A DNA stretch of 64,000 nucleotides from Candidatus Rhodoferax odensensis. GTDB lineage: Bacteria; Pseudomonadota; Gammaproteobacteria; Burkholderiales; Burkholderiaceae_C. Location: assembly GCA_016718405.1 (NCBI GenBank), contig JADKDJ010000010.1, positions 62,001 to 126,000 of the forward strand, written 5' to 3'. Below, piece after piece: positions 42,236 to 50,561 of this stretch. A program made the position numbers and the translations under genes. The notes under the pieces were generated by a model. It ran no database searches and was not told the origin of the DNA. It was given only the letters and a program-made list of their open reading frames with translations. Every line of letters begins with the position of its first letter. Position 1 is the stretch's first letter.

Positions 42236-43915
42236 GTGGCACGCACTGACATCGAAATCGCACAAGCCGCCACGATGCGGCCCATTGTGGAACTGGCACA
42301 CGAGCGCCTGGGCATCCCCGCGCAGGCCCTGGAGCCCTATGGCCACTACAAGGCCAAGCTGGACCTGAAGTGGATGGAGAGCTTGGCTGGCCGACCCGAT
42401 GGCAAGCTGGTGCTGGTCACCGCCATCAGCCCCACACCCGCGGGCGAGGGCAAGACCACCACCACGGTTGGGCTGGGCGACGCGCTCAACCGCCTTGGCA
42501 AGCGCACCGTCATAGCGCTGCGCGAACCCTCGCTGGGGCCGGTGTTTGGCATGAAGGGCGGCGCCGCTGGCGGCGGCCTGGCCCAGGTGGTGCCGATGGA
42601 GGACATCAACCTGCACTTCACCGGCGACTTTCACGCCATCGCGCTGGCGCACAACCTGCTGGCGGCCTTGATCGACAACCACATCCACCACGGCAACGCC
42701 CTGGCGCTGGACCCGCGGCGCATCGTTTGGCGCCGCGTCATGGACATGAACGACCGCGCCATGCGCAGCACCGTCATCGGCCTGGGCGGCGCCGGCAACG
42801 GCTTCCCGCGCGAGGACGGCTTTGACATCGTGGCCGCCTCGGAGGTGATGGCCATCTTTTGCCTGGCCACCTCGCGCCAGGACCTCAAGGCACGGCTGGG
42901 CCATATCATCGTGGGCTACACCCGCAGCATGCAGCCGGTGCGCGCGATCGATCTGCGTGCCCATGGCGCCATGGCCGCGCTGCTCAAGGACGCCATCAAG
43001 CCCAACCTGGTGCAGACGCTGGAGAACAACCTGGCGCTGGTGCATGGTGGACCGTTTGCCAACATCGCCCATGGCTGCAACACCGTCATGGCCACGCGCG
43101 CCGCGCTCAAGCTGGGCGAGTATGTGGTGACCGAGGCCGGCTTCGGCGCCGACCTGGGCGCGGAGAAGTTCATCGACATCAAGTGCCGCAAGTCGGGCCT
43201 GCGGCCCGATTGCGCCGTGGTGGTGGCCACGCTGCGCGCGCTGCGCCACCACGGCGGCGCAACGCCCGAGCAGTACGACCTGGCCCAGCCCGATGCGGTG
43301 GAGCGTGGCATCGTCAACCTGGAGCGCCACGTGGACAACGTGCGCAACCACTACGGCCTGCCCTGCGTGGTGGCCATCAATGCCTATGAGTCCGACACCG
43401 ACGACGAGTTGGCGGTGGTGCGCCGAAACATGGCTCGCCGGGGCGTGCCGGTAGTGGTGGCGCGGCATTGGGCGGCTGGCTCGGCCGGTGCGCAGGAGCT
43501 GGCGCACGCCGTGGTGCAGTTGGTCGAAGCGGGCACGGCCGACATGCGCTTTGTCTATGCCGACGAGCAAACGCTATGGGACAAGATGCGAACCGTGGCG
43601 CAGCAGATTTACGGCGCGTCCGACATCTCCGCCAACACCGCCGTGCGCGCCAAGATTGCGCAACTGCAAGCCGACGGCCACGGCCACTATCCCGTTTGCG
43701 TGGCCAAGACGCAATACTCGTTCTCCACCGACCCGCAGTTGCGCGGCGCGCCCAGCGGCCACATGGTCAACATCCGCGAAGTGCGCCTGGCGGCGGGGGC
43801 CGAGTTCGTGGTGATGATTTGCGGCGACGTGATGACTATGCCAGGGCTACCCAAGGAGCCGGCCTCCATGCGCATGGACATTGACGATGATGGCCGCATC
43901 ACCGGTCTGTGCTAA
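42236..43915 (+). CDS. fhs: formate-tetrahydrofolate ligase
   Basis: A 559-residue enzyme making 10-formyl-THF from formate, THF and ATP. I choose GTG 42236 because AAAGG precedes it at good spacing and the protein then matches the usual N-terminus. The ATP motif is TPAGEGKTTTTVGL (about 62-75). Other signatures are REPSLGPVFGMKGGAAGGG, FTGDFHAI and VTEAGFGADLGAEKF. The enzyme sits 1.3 kb from a formate-dehydrogenase-type accessory cluster, a plausible metabolic link. Confidence 0.96.
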   Translation: MARTDIEIAQAATMRPIVELAHERLGIPAQALEPYGHYKAKLDLKWMESLAGRPDGKLVLVTAISPTPAGEGKTTTTVGLGDALNRLGKRTVIALREPSLGPVFGMKGGAAGGGLAQVVPMEDINLHFTGDFHAIALAHNLLAALIDNHIHHGNALALDPRRIVWRRVMDMNDRAMRSTVIGLGGAGNGFPREDGFDIVAASEVMAIFCLATSRQDLKARLGHIIVGYTRSMQPVRAIDLRAHGAMAALLKDAIKPNLVQTLENNLALVHGGPFANIAHGCNTVMATRAALKLGEYVVTEAGFGADLGAEKFIDIKCRKSGLRPDCAVVVATLRALRHHGGATPEQYDLAQPDAVERGIVNLERHVDNVRNHYGLPCVVAINAYESDTDDELAVVRRNMARRGVPVVVARHWAAGSAGAQELAHAVVQLVEAGTADMRFVYADEQTLWDKMRTVAQQIYGASDISANTAVRAKIAQLQADGHGHYPVCVAKTQYSFSTDPQLRGAPSGHMVNIREVRLAAGAEFVVMICGDVMTMPGLPKEPASMRMDIDDDGRITGLC

Positions 43916-43961
43916 GCCCTGGCCGGCTGCGAATCACGCGCCCGCCGTGCAGAATCGAGGC

Positions 43962-44363
43962 ATGAAAACCTCCTGCATCACCGTCTACGGCATTGCCGCT
44001 TGCGACACCGTCAAGAAGGCGCGCGCCTGGCTGCTGGCCCACGGCATCGCCCACGACTTTCACGATTTCAAAAAACTCGGCGTGCCCCAAGACCGGCTCG
44101 ACACCTGGCTGGCGGCCTTGGGCCGGGAGCGTCTGCTCAACACGCGTGGCACCACCTGGCGCCAACTCAGCGACACCGCCCGGGCGGCGGTGGTGGACGA
44201 CGCCAGCGCCCGCGCCCTGATGCTGAGCCACGCCAGCGTGATCAAACGACCGGTGGTGCGCTGGGCCGATGGTCGGGTAACGGTCGGGATTGACGAGGCG
44301 GTGTGGCAAGCCCACATCACTTCCCAGCTTGCGCCCACTCCTGACGGCAACCTGGCGCCCTAG
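43962..44363 (+). CDS. ArsC/Spx-family protein (YffB-like)
   Basis: A 133-residue thioredoxin-fold protein. The motif YGIAACDTVKKARAWL (about residues 8-23) has the single Cys plus CDTVKKA typical of E. coli YffB rather than arsenate reductase ArsC. The remainder (FHDFKKLGVPQDRLDTWL; LNTRGTTWRQL; IKRPVV) also fits this subgroup. A role as a glutathione-dependent thiol reductase has been suggested for it; arsenate reduction is unlikely. The gene lies 46 bp past fhs. Confidence 0.87.
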   Translation: MKTSCITVYGIAACDTVKKARAWLLAHGIAHDFHDFKKLGVPQDRLDTWLAALGRERLLNTRGTTWRQLSDTARAAVVDDASARALMLSHASVIKRPVVRWADGRVTVGIDEAVWQAHITSQLAPTPDGNLAP

Positions 44364-44400
44364 AATGCACCCACGTGGTTGGCAGGGAAAGGGTATCGGC

Positions 44401-45174
44401 ATGACTTCGTTCTCGACATGGGCCTTGGCGCTGCCCCTGCTATTTGCATTGGACTGCGCGGCCGCTGATCTACCCACCGGAAACTGCAACGCACCCCAAG
44501 CGGCCACCGATCTGTCGCACTGCGACTTCTCCCGCAAGAACCTGGCCGGCAAAGACCTCAGCAGCGCGCGCTTCGGTGGCGCCAAACTGGAAAGCACCAA
44601 CCTGCGCAAGGCCAAGCTCGCGCGGGCTGACTTTCGCGGCAGCAATGCCAAGTGGGCCAACTTCACCGGCGCCGACCTCACCGGCGCCGACCTGCGCAAG
44701 GCCGACCTGTTTCATGCCACCTTCGATGACAGCAACCTAAGTGGTGCCGACCTGCGCGAGGCCTACCTGTTTGGCGCCAACCTGATCAACGCCAAGGCCG
44801 TGGGCGCTGATTTCTCGCACGCCCACCTCAAGGACATCCTCATGGAGGGCATCGATTTATCACGCGGTTCAATTCGCAACTGCTACGCCTTTCGCGGCGT
44901 GTTCACCGACGCCAAGATGATCGGCACCGATCTGTCCGGCGCCGATCTGACCGGCGCCGCCATGGAGCAGGTTGACTTCTCCAACGCCAACTTGCGGCGC
45001 ACCCGGCTGGCGGGGGCCACCTTGCGCCGGGCGGTGTTCTTCCAGGCTGACCTGGAAGGCGTCGATCTGGCCAACGCCGACGTCTGGAACGCCAGCTTCG
45101 ACAAGGCCGTCAACGCCGGTCGCAACGTTCAGGACGCCCTGGTCGAGCCCTTCGTCGTGCGCGATCGCAGGTAA
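44401..45174 (+). CDS. exported pentapeptide-repeat protein
   Basis: A 257-residue protein with a signal peptide (ALALPLLFALDCAAA-DL) and ribosome site GGGAAAGG. The mature chain is nearly all A(D/N)LXX-type pentapeptide repeats (for example ADLTGADLRKADLFHATF), predicted to form a right-handed quadrilateral beta-helix. Cysteines near both ends (GNC, SHC, NCY) may form disulfides. Periplasmic pentapeptide proteins have no established function. It is convergent with the TorD gene. Confidence 0.88.
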   Translation: MTSFSTWALALPLLFALDCAAADLPTGNCNAPQAATDLSHCDFSRKNLAGKDLSSARFGGAKLESTNLRKAKLARADFRGSNAKWANFTGADLTGADLRKADLFHATFDDSNLSGADLREAYLFGANLINAKAVGADFSHAHLKDILMEGIDLSRGSIRNCYAFRGVFTDAKMIGTDLSGADLTGAAMEQVDFSNANLRRTRLAGATLRRAVFFQADLEGVDLANADVWNASFDKAVNAGRNVQDALVEPFVVRDRR

Positions 45175-45191
45175 GCCTAACGCGCCGGTTG

Positions 45192-45818
45192 TCAATCCAG
45201 CATGTCAAAACCCTGCGCTTCCACACTCATGAAGGCGCGTGTGAAGTCGGCCAGCACGGCGTAAAAGCGCGCCTTGGGATGGGCTTGCAGGGTGTCGCAC
45301 AGCGACATTACCCAGGGCTGCAGGTGCTTGGCGAAAAACTCCCGCTGTTGTGTCAGGTTGGCCACATGCGCGTCGTCCCCGGCGATCAGGTAACGCATCA
45401 CCTCGCACAGGCACGCGATGTGGTCTTCGGTTTCCTTCATCACCTCGTCACGCGCCAGCCCCAGCCCCAACAGGTCAGTACGCAAAGCAGCGAGTGGTTT
45501 TTCGTTGAGGAAGCCGCTGAGGTAGTGCGAGCCGTACAAGTAGACCTCAGGCTTGCCGACACCGCCAAAGAGGGCGTCGTACTCATGTGCCAGGGCCGCC
45601 TCATCCTGCTCGCGGGCGGCGCCAACCAGCGCCCGCCACGGCTCCTCCAAGAAGCCACCTGCGGCTGGGGCCTCGGTAGCGGCCACGCGCAACTGTGCCA
45701 ACAGCTCTGGGGTGAGTGGCGCGTAGTACAGCGCGGCCAGCAGACCGTACAACTCCGCGCGGGCCGTCTCCTCATCCAAGGCGCTGCGGCCCAGGTCTGG
45801 CTCAAGCTTGATGCTCAT
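45192..45818 (-). CDS. TorD-family molybdoenzyme chaperone
   Basis: A 208-residue all-helical cytoplasmic protein. TorD/DmsD features: ARAELYGLLAALYYAPLTPELL near the N-terminus, YDALFGGVGKPEVYLYGSHYLSG (about 84-106) and EDHIACLCEVMRYLI. These chaperones hold a molybdoenzyme precursor and its Tat signal until cofactor insertion. Its ATG overlaps the stop of the 4Fe-4S gene (ATGA), so it belongs to the DUF3305/3306 operon. No molybdoenzyme gene lies next to it in this window. Confidence 0.88.
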   Translation of the reverse strand: MSIKLEPDLGRSALDEETARAELYGLLAALYYAPLTPELLAQLRVAATEAPAAGGFLEEPWRALVGAAREQDEAALAHEYDALFGGVGKPEVYLYGSHYLSGFLNEKPLAALRTDLLGLGLARDEVMKETEDHIACLCEVMRYLIAGDDAHVANLTQQREFFAKHLQPWVMSLCDTLQAHPKARFYAVLADFTRAFMSVEAQGFDMLD

Positions 45819-47898
45819 AGGTCGGTGATCCTGCTTTCGTTGTCGGCCGAGTAGATGTCAATCACGCGGCAATCGCCGCACATTTTCAGGCGCTCCAGCG
45901 CCCCACCCTGGAACATGCTGTGGCCCGCCAGCTTGCCCAGCATGGCTTCGATGCCCTTGAGCGTGCCAAAAAGCTTGCCGCAGCGCACGCAGGCATAGGG
46001 TTGCGCCTCGTTGAGCAACACCGGCTGCGCGCGCTCGGCGCTCAGGTTCAGTTGGGGTACCAACGCCAGTGACTTCTCCGGACAGGTCTTGACGCACAAG
46101 CCGCACTGCACACAGTTCTTCTCAATGAAGCGCAGTTGCGGCGCGTCCTGATTGTCCTGCAGGGCCGCCGCTGGGCATGCGCTGACGCAGGACAGGCACA
46201 GGGTGCAGGTGTCCTTGTTGATCACCAGGCCACCGAGCGGTGAGCCGTTTGCGGGCAAGGCAATGCGCTCAGGCGTGCTTGGGCGTGCGCGACCAGATGG
46301 TCGAGCGCGAGCTCCAGCGTCGCACGTTTGTCGGCCTGCACCGCAAACGTGGCCGCGCGCGCCGCCGTCTGCGCCGGCTCCAGGCGCAGGCAGCGGTCCA
46401 ACTCAGCCAGATCGCGCGCGTCCCGGGCGTGCAGCAATCGCAGGTGCTGGCCACGGTATCCCAGCCCGCTCAGGATCGCTTGGGCGACGTCCATCTGCGC
46501 TTGCAGGGCGTCGCGGTATTGCGGCGCTTCTTCATCCGTCAGCAGCACCCAGACCTGCGACGCGCCATAGGCGATGGCAGTGAGCCACAGCTCCAAGCCC
46601 ATCGACGAGGTGTGCCACAGTGCCACTGGCAACACTCGCGCCGGCACCCCGTGCGTATCGGCATCGAGCCGGGCGGCGCGGCCCAAATCGCCCAGCCGTT
46701 GTGCACCGGCCTGCTGGCTGTGCAGCAGCAGCGCTGCGTGCTTACCCCCGGCGCGGGCATAGGTGCCGAGCAGGGCTTTGAGCTTGGTGCCCTGCTCATT
46801 GGCTCGCGGGTAGCCGTAGCTCAATGCGCCGGTGGGGCACACCGTGGTGCAGGTGCCGCAGCCGATGCACAGTTGCGGATTGACCTTGATTTGGCGCTTG
46901 TCGTGCTCACTGGCGATGGCCGAGGCCGAGCACACGTCCACGCAGGCGTTGCAGCCAACTTTTTCGTTGCGGCTGTGAGCGCACAGCTTTGCCCGGTACG
47001 ACACAAAGCGGGGCTTTTCGAACTCCCCCACCAGCGCGCGCAGTTGCAGCAGCTGCGCCACATCCCGCCCGTCCCAGCGCAGATAGCCCTGCGGACTGGC
47101 GTGTTGCGAGAACGCCGACGTGGCACGCAGGTCCAGCACCAGGTCGAAAGTCTCACTCTGGGTAGCGCTGGCGCGCTTGAAGTCAATCGCGCCGGCGCCG
47201 GCGCAGGCCTTCACGCAATCACGGTGCGCCTTGCACAGGCCCATATTGATCTGGTAGTCCAGCCCGATGGCGCCCTCGGGGCAGGCCACCAGGCAGGCGT
47301 TGCAGCGGGTGCACAGGTCCAGATCAATCGCATTGCTGCGGGTCAGTGTCAAGGCAAAAGCACCCAGCCAACCGGTGAGGTGTTCGATCTTGCCGCTGAG
47401 CACCGGGTAACGGCGCTCCTGCATGCCCCCACCCTCCCCCGGTCCCTGCGCCAGCACGGTGATATCGAACTCATCACCCAGCAGTGCGGCGGCACGCTCG
47501 GCCGCGTCCAACGCGCCGATGACCAGCACGCGTCCGCCGCTCTGGTAGCGCACCGTCGCTACCGGCTCGCTCTCGCTCAGTTGCGCGGCGGCCAGCAGCG
47601 CGGCGATCTTGGGGCTGGCCAACTTGGCGTCCTTGCTCCAGCCGCCCATCTCACGAATATTGACAAAGCGCAGCACCGATGGCCGGGCCTTGGCCTCTGC
47701 GGCCAACTCGGTAAACAGCCGCTGCTCCTGGGTACAGGCCACCACCACTTCGTCGCCCGACTGCAGCGCCTGCAGGTAGGCACCGGCCTCGCGGCGGCAC
47801 AGGGTGGTGTGCAGCGTCAGGTCTTCATTGAGCGCGGTCCCCAGGCTCTTGGGGTCCAGCGGCATGGTTTGGTTGCAGTCGCAGATCAGGGTGGGCAT
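45815..47898 (-). CDS. multi-cluster 4Fe-4S ferredoxin-type protein (probable frameshift near 46,255)
   Basis: About 694 residues. Conserved start MPTLICDCNQTMPLD. Cluster motifs in order: CTRCNACLVACPEGA (about 200), CKAHRDCVKAC, CNACVDVCSAS, CIGCGTCTTVCPTGA (about 350), then in a second frame CTLCLSCVSACPAAA and CVQCGLCVKTCPEKS, and a C-terminal zinc-like set (CVRCGK, CGDC). The frame changes at LSALP / PANGSPLGGLV (about 46,255). Relatives are single proteins near formate dehydrogenase accessory genes. Its start overlaps the DUF3306 reading frame by 74 bp. Confidence 0.85.
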
Positions 47899-48448
47899 GG
47901 TGGGCGTCCAGCGGGCTGGGTAATGGGGGATGAGCTTGTTCTGGCAGCGTCGGCGCTTGCTCGTGCGCTATATTTTCAGTAGCAATTGGTTCAATACTGA
48001 CGGGCTTTGACGGTACATTCTGCTCGTCAGGAACCTGATCGAACAGACCCAGAAACTTGGCGCTGGCCATCTGGCGCAGCATCGACTCGGGCAGCGGGTC
48101 GGGCTTGGAATAGTCGTCGATGTAGATGTCCATGCCATCCATCACATTGAAATGCGGATCGGCAAACAACTTCTTCATGGCCGCGTTCTTGACCTCGGGC
48201 GACACATCCGGCGCAACAAAGGGCTTGAAGTCGGATTGCGGCGTGAGGGACTGCGTATCGGCCAGGGTAAGCGGTGCGGGCGCGGGTTCTGGCGGCGCGG
48301 CGGGGGCGGCGGACTGCACCGGGTCACCCGGCCGAGCTGGCGGCGGCGCTGGAACCACCGCGGCCTTGATCTCCGGCTCCACCACCGGCTGACCTGCCGC
48401 GACCGCGCGCTTGCGCTCAGACCAACGGCCCAGGAAACCCTCAGCCAT
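47825..48448 (-). CDS. DUF3306 family protein
   Basis: A 207-residue protein starting MAEGFLGRWSERKRAVAAG, the family's usual opening. A Pro/Ala-rich linker (about 25-60) is followed by DFKPFVAPDVSPEVKNAAMKK and LFADPHFNVMDGMDIYIDDYSK, the conserved core. The C-terminal tail of about 30 residues overlaps the next gene and has low complexity. The function is unknown but the family goes with DUF3305, the multi-cluster 4Fe-4S protein and TorD. Confidence 0.87.
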   Translation of the reverse strand: MAEGFLGRWSERKRAVAAGQPVVEPEIKAAVVPAPPPARPGDPVQSAAPAAPPEPAPAPLTLADTQSLTPQSDFKPFVAPDVSPEVKNAAMKKLFADPHFNVMDGMDIYIDDYSKPDPLPESMLRQMASAKFLGLFDQVPDEQNVPSKPVSIEPIATENIAHEQAPTLPEQAHPPLPSPLDAHHAHPDLRLQPNHAAGPQEPGDRAQ

Positions 48449-49001
48449 GCGGCCCCCCCGGCTTGCCCTTGGTGGTGCTGACCGAAGCCGGGTTGCCAAA
48501 GCGGTCGCTCAGCGAGCGAAAACTCTCCGGGCGCTTGCGCCGCTTGACTTCCGCCACATGGTGCTGGTCCACAAAGGCGCGCAGCCAGGTCAGTACGTCG
48601 GGCGGCGCGGGCACCTGCTCCACGGTTTCCTGCGCGTCAAGCCATCGCCCGGCGTCGACATAGCTCAAACTGACCGCCACTGGCCGCGCCATCGGTTCGT
48701 CCGGGTGTGCCGCCTCCTCGTCCATGCGCCACAGCACAAACCAGCCCGGCGTGTCGGTGGTGGTATTGAGCAGATAACCGTCCACATCGTCGGTAAACAA
48801 CTCCACGCAGAAGCCAGGGTGTAGCCAGCTTTCGCCGTCCTCGTCGGCACGCAGCCGACGCGGCTCGTTGCCGAAGCCCTCTTGCTGCGCCACTACCTCG
48901 TCGAGCACCCAGCGCCAGGTCTGCCAGCGGGCGGCCGCGCCCTGCACGCGCTCTTTGCGCATGACAACTGCAACCTGAACGGCGGGGCGAGGTGGGCTCA
49001 T
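48441..49001 (-). CDS. DUF3305 family protein
   Basis: A 186-residue protein starting MSPPRPAVQVAVVMRKERV; an ATG four codons upstream is an alternative. The core WRWVLDEVVAQQEGFG and FCVELFTDDVDGYLLNTTTDTPGWFVLWRMD is typical. The C-terminus is basic (EVKRRKRPESFRSLSDRFG). It is the first gene of the four-gene unit DUF3305, DUF3306, 4Fe-4S protein, TorD, and overlaps DUF3306 by 8 bp. The family accompanies formate dehydrogenases; its role is unknown. Confidence 0.86.
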   Translation of the reverse strand: MSPPRPAVQVAVVMRKERVQGAAARWQTWRWVLDEVVAQQEGFGNEPRRLRADEDGESWLHPGFCVELFTDDVDGYLLNTTTDTPGWFVLWRMDEEAAHPDEPMARPVAVSLSYVDAGRWLDAQETVEQVPAPPDVLTWLRAFVDQHHVAEVKRRKRPESFRSLSDRFGNPASVSTTKGKPGGPHG

Positions 49002-49086
49002 GTGGAGCGTCACTTTACCCGCAATGCAGCATCCCCTGGCTTACAAGGCCGCCGGCCATGGTGACCCGTACACGTTCGGGGCAGGC

Positions 49087-49764
49087 TCAACGCCCTGCCT
49101 GTTCACCCCACAACTGCTGCAGGCGTGCCTCGCGGCCGCAACTGGTGCGGTAGTACTTGTACCGGACCGGGTTCTTCAGGTAGTAGTCCTGGTGGTAGTC
49201 CTCAGCCGGATAAAAGGTCGTTGCCAGCACGATCTCGGTGACCACGGGTTCCTTGAACGGCTTGCTTTTCTCCAGCGCTGCGCGCGAGGCCTGGGCAACT
49301 TTCAACTGCTGGCTGTCGTGGGCAAATATGGCCGTGCGGTAGGGAGAGCCGCGGTCGCAAAACTGCCGGTCCTTGACGGTTGGGTCAATCGTGTGCCAGA
49401 AATACGCCACCAGCCGCTCGTAACTCACTTTGGTCGGGTCGAACACCACCTCCACCGCCTCGGCGTGGCCGGTGGCATGGCTCGACACCTGCTCGTACGT
49501 CGGGTTGACGGTCTTGCCACCGATGTAGCCCGAGGTGGTGGACAGCACACCGGGAATCTTGTCAAAGTCAGATTCCACACACCAGAAGCAACCGCCGGCA
49601 AAAGTAGCCTTGGCGGTGACGGCTGGGGTTGGCGCCACGGCGGCCTGAGCTGGCGGATTGGCTTGCGACAAAGCGTGTACGGCCCACCCTGTCAGCACCA
49701 GGGCCATCAGCGCCACCCAGCCCCGGCCATGCCACGTGCCGGCGAGGATGCGCGGGCGGTTCAT
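49087..49764 (-). CDS. msrA: peptide-methionine (S)-S-oxide reductase MsrA, exported form
   Basis: A 225-residue protein with an N-terminal membrane or signal segment (VALMALVLTGWAVHALS), so the enzyme works in the periplasm. The catalytic motif GGCFWCVE is at about residues 56-63. The family blocks GYIGGKTVNPTYEQVSSHATGHAE and YHQDYYLKNP are present. It overlaps the upstream msrB stop by 4 bp (ATGA). The pair repairs both methionine sulfoxide stereoisomers in exported proteins. Confidence 0.94.
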   Translation of the reverse strand: MNRPRILAGTWHGRGWVALMALVLTGWAVHALSQANPPAQAAVAPTPAVTAKATFAGGCFWCVESDFDKIPGVLSTTSGYIGGKTVNPTYEQVSSHATGHAEAVEVVFDPTKVSYERLVAYFWHTIDPTVKDRQFCDRGSPYRTAIFAHDSQQLKVAQASRAALEKSKPFKEPVVTEIVLATTFYPAEDYHQDYYLKNPVRYKYYRTSCGREARLQQLWGEQAGR

Positions 49765-50249
49765 GCTGCCTCCACGAACTTGAGCGCCACACCGTTGTTG
49801 CAGTAGCGTTTGCCCGTCGGTGCCGGACCGTCATTGAACACATGGCCCTGGTGTCCCTCGCAGCGCGCGCAGTGGTACTCGGTGCGGGGCAACACCAGTT
49901 TGAAGTCGGTCTTGGTCAGCACCGCGCCGGGCAAGGTGGCAAAGAAGCTGGGCCAACCGGTGCCGCTGTCAAACTTCATGGCTGCGGTAAACAGCGGCAG
50001 ATCGCAGCCCGCGCAATGGTAAGTACCTTTGCGCTTCTCGGCGTTGAGCGCGCTGCTGCCGGCACGCTCGGTGCCCTCATTGCGCAGCACCTCGTACTGG
50101 GCCGGGCTCAGGCGTTTGCGCCATTCGACGTCAGACAGGCGCAGCGGCTCGATGCCTTTGGCGGCACCGCCCGGGGTGGCCGGCGCGGCACCGATATGGC
50201 GGGCCAGCCCCAGTGCGCCCAGCAGGGCAAACAGGTATCGTCGGGTCAT
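49761..50249 (-). CDS. msrB: peptide-methionine (R)-S-oxide reductase MsrB, exported form
   Basis: A 162-residue protein with an export signal (TRRYLFALLGALGLARHIGAA; the RR pair may suit Tat). Zinc ligands CAGC and CARC are present, as are FDSGTGWPSF and the catalytic Cys in GKRYCNNGVALKF. I start it at MTRRYLF. It is translationally coupled to msrA, the next gene on the minus strand. Confidence 0.93.
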   Translation of the reverse strand: MTRRYLFALLGALGLARHIGAAPATPGGAAKGIEPLRLSDVEWRKRLSPAQYEVLRNEGTERAGSSALNAEKRKGTYHCAGCDLPLFTAAMKFDSGTGWPSFFATLPGAVLTKTDFKLVLPRTEYHCARCEGHQGHVFNDGPAPTGKRYCNNGVALKFVEAA

Positions 50250-50561
50250 GGTGGGTATCTCCGTGTTGGGCTGATGTACGCTTGGTCGCGCCAGGCGCTC
50301 AAACCTTTCACCCATGCCCAACAAGGCTGGCAATCGGCGTAGATCCGCACCAACGTGGCGCCGAACCCACGCGCCCTGCACGCCCAGAGCGCCGCGCTAT
50401 CTTTGTCCGACAGGGAACTTGGCCGCGACGAGCGGGTCGAACCCCACGTTGTAGCACTGGCCCGGTGCGCACTGCCTGCGGCACACGCCGGCGGATAATC
50501 CCGGTGGCTTCTCAACTTGCAGCGATACCGCTGCCGGACTGCTCTTTACTGGACACCTGAG
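50250..50561. other. 312-bp divergent intergenic region between msrBA and prc
   Basis: This must contain the promoters of both msrB and prc. I see no clear -10/-35 pair or repeat. On the minus strand a frame with CRRQCAPGQCYNVGFDP, ending at about 50,397, looks protein-like but lacks a start in the gap. Confidence 0.4.

Noticed and set aside
50397..50520. Cys-rich minus-strand frame (CRRQCAPGQCYNVGFDP) upstream of prc
   Set aside because: It looks protein-like, but it has no start codon in the gap and the frame extends antisense through prc. It might be a remnant; unsupported as a gene.
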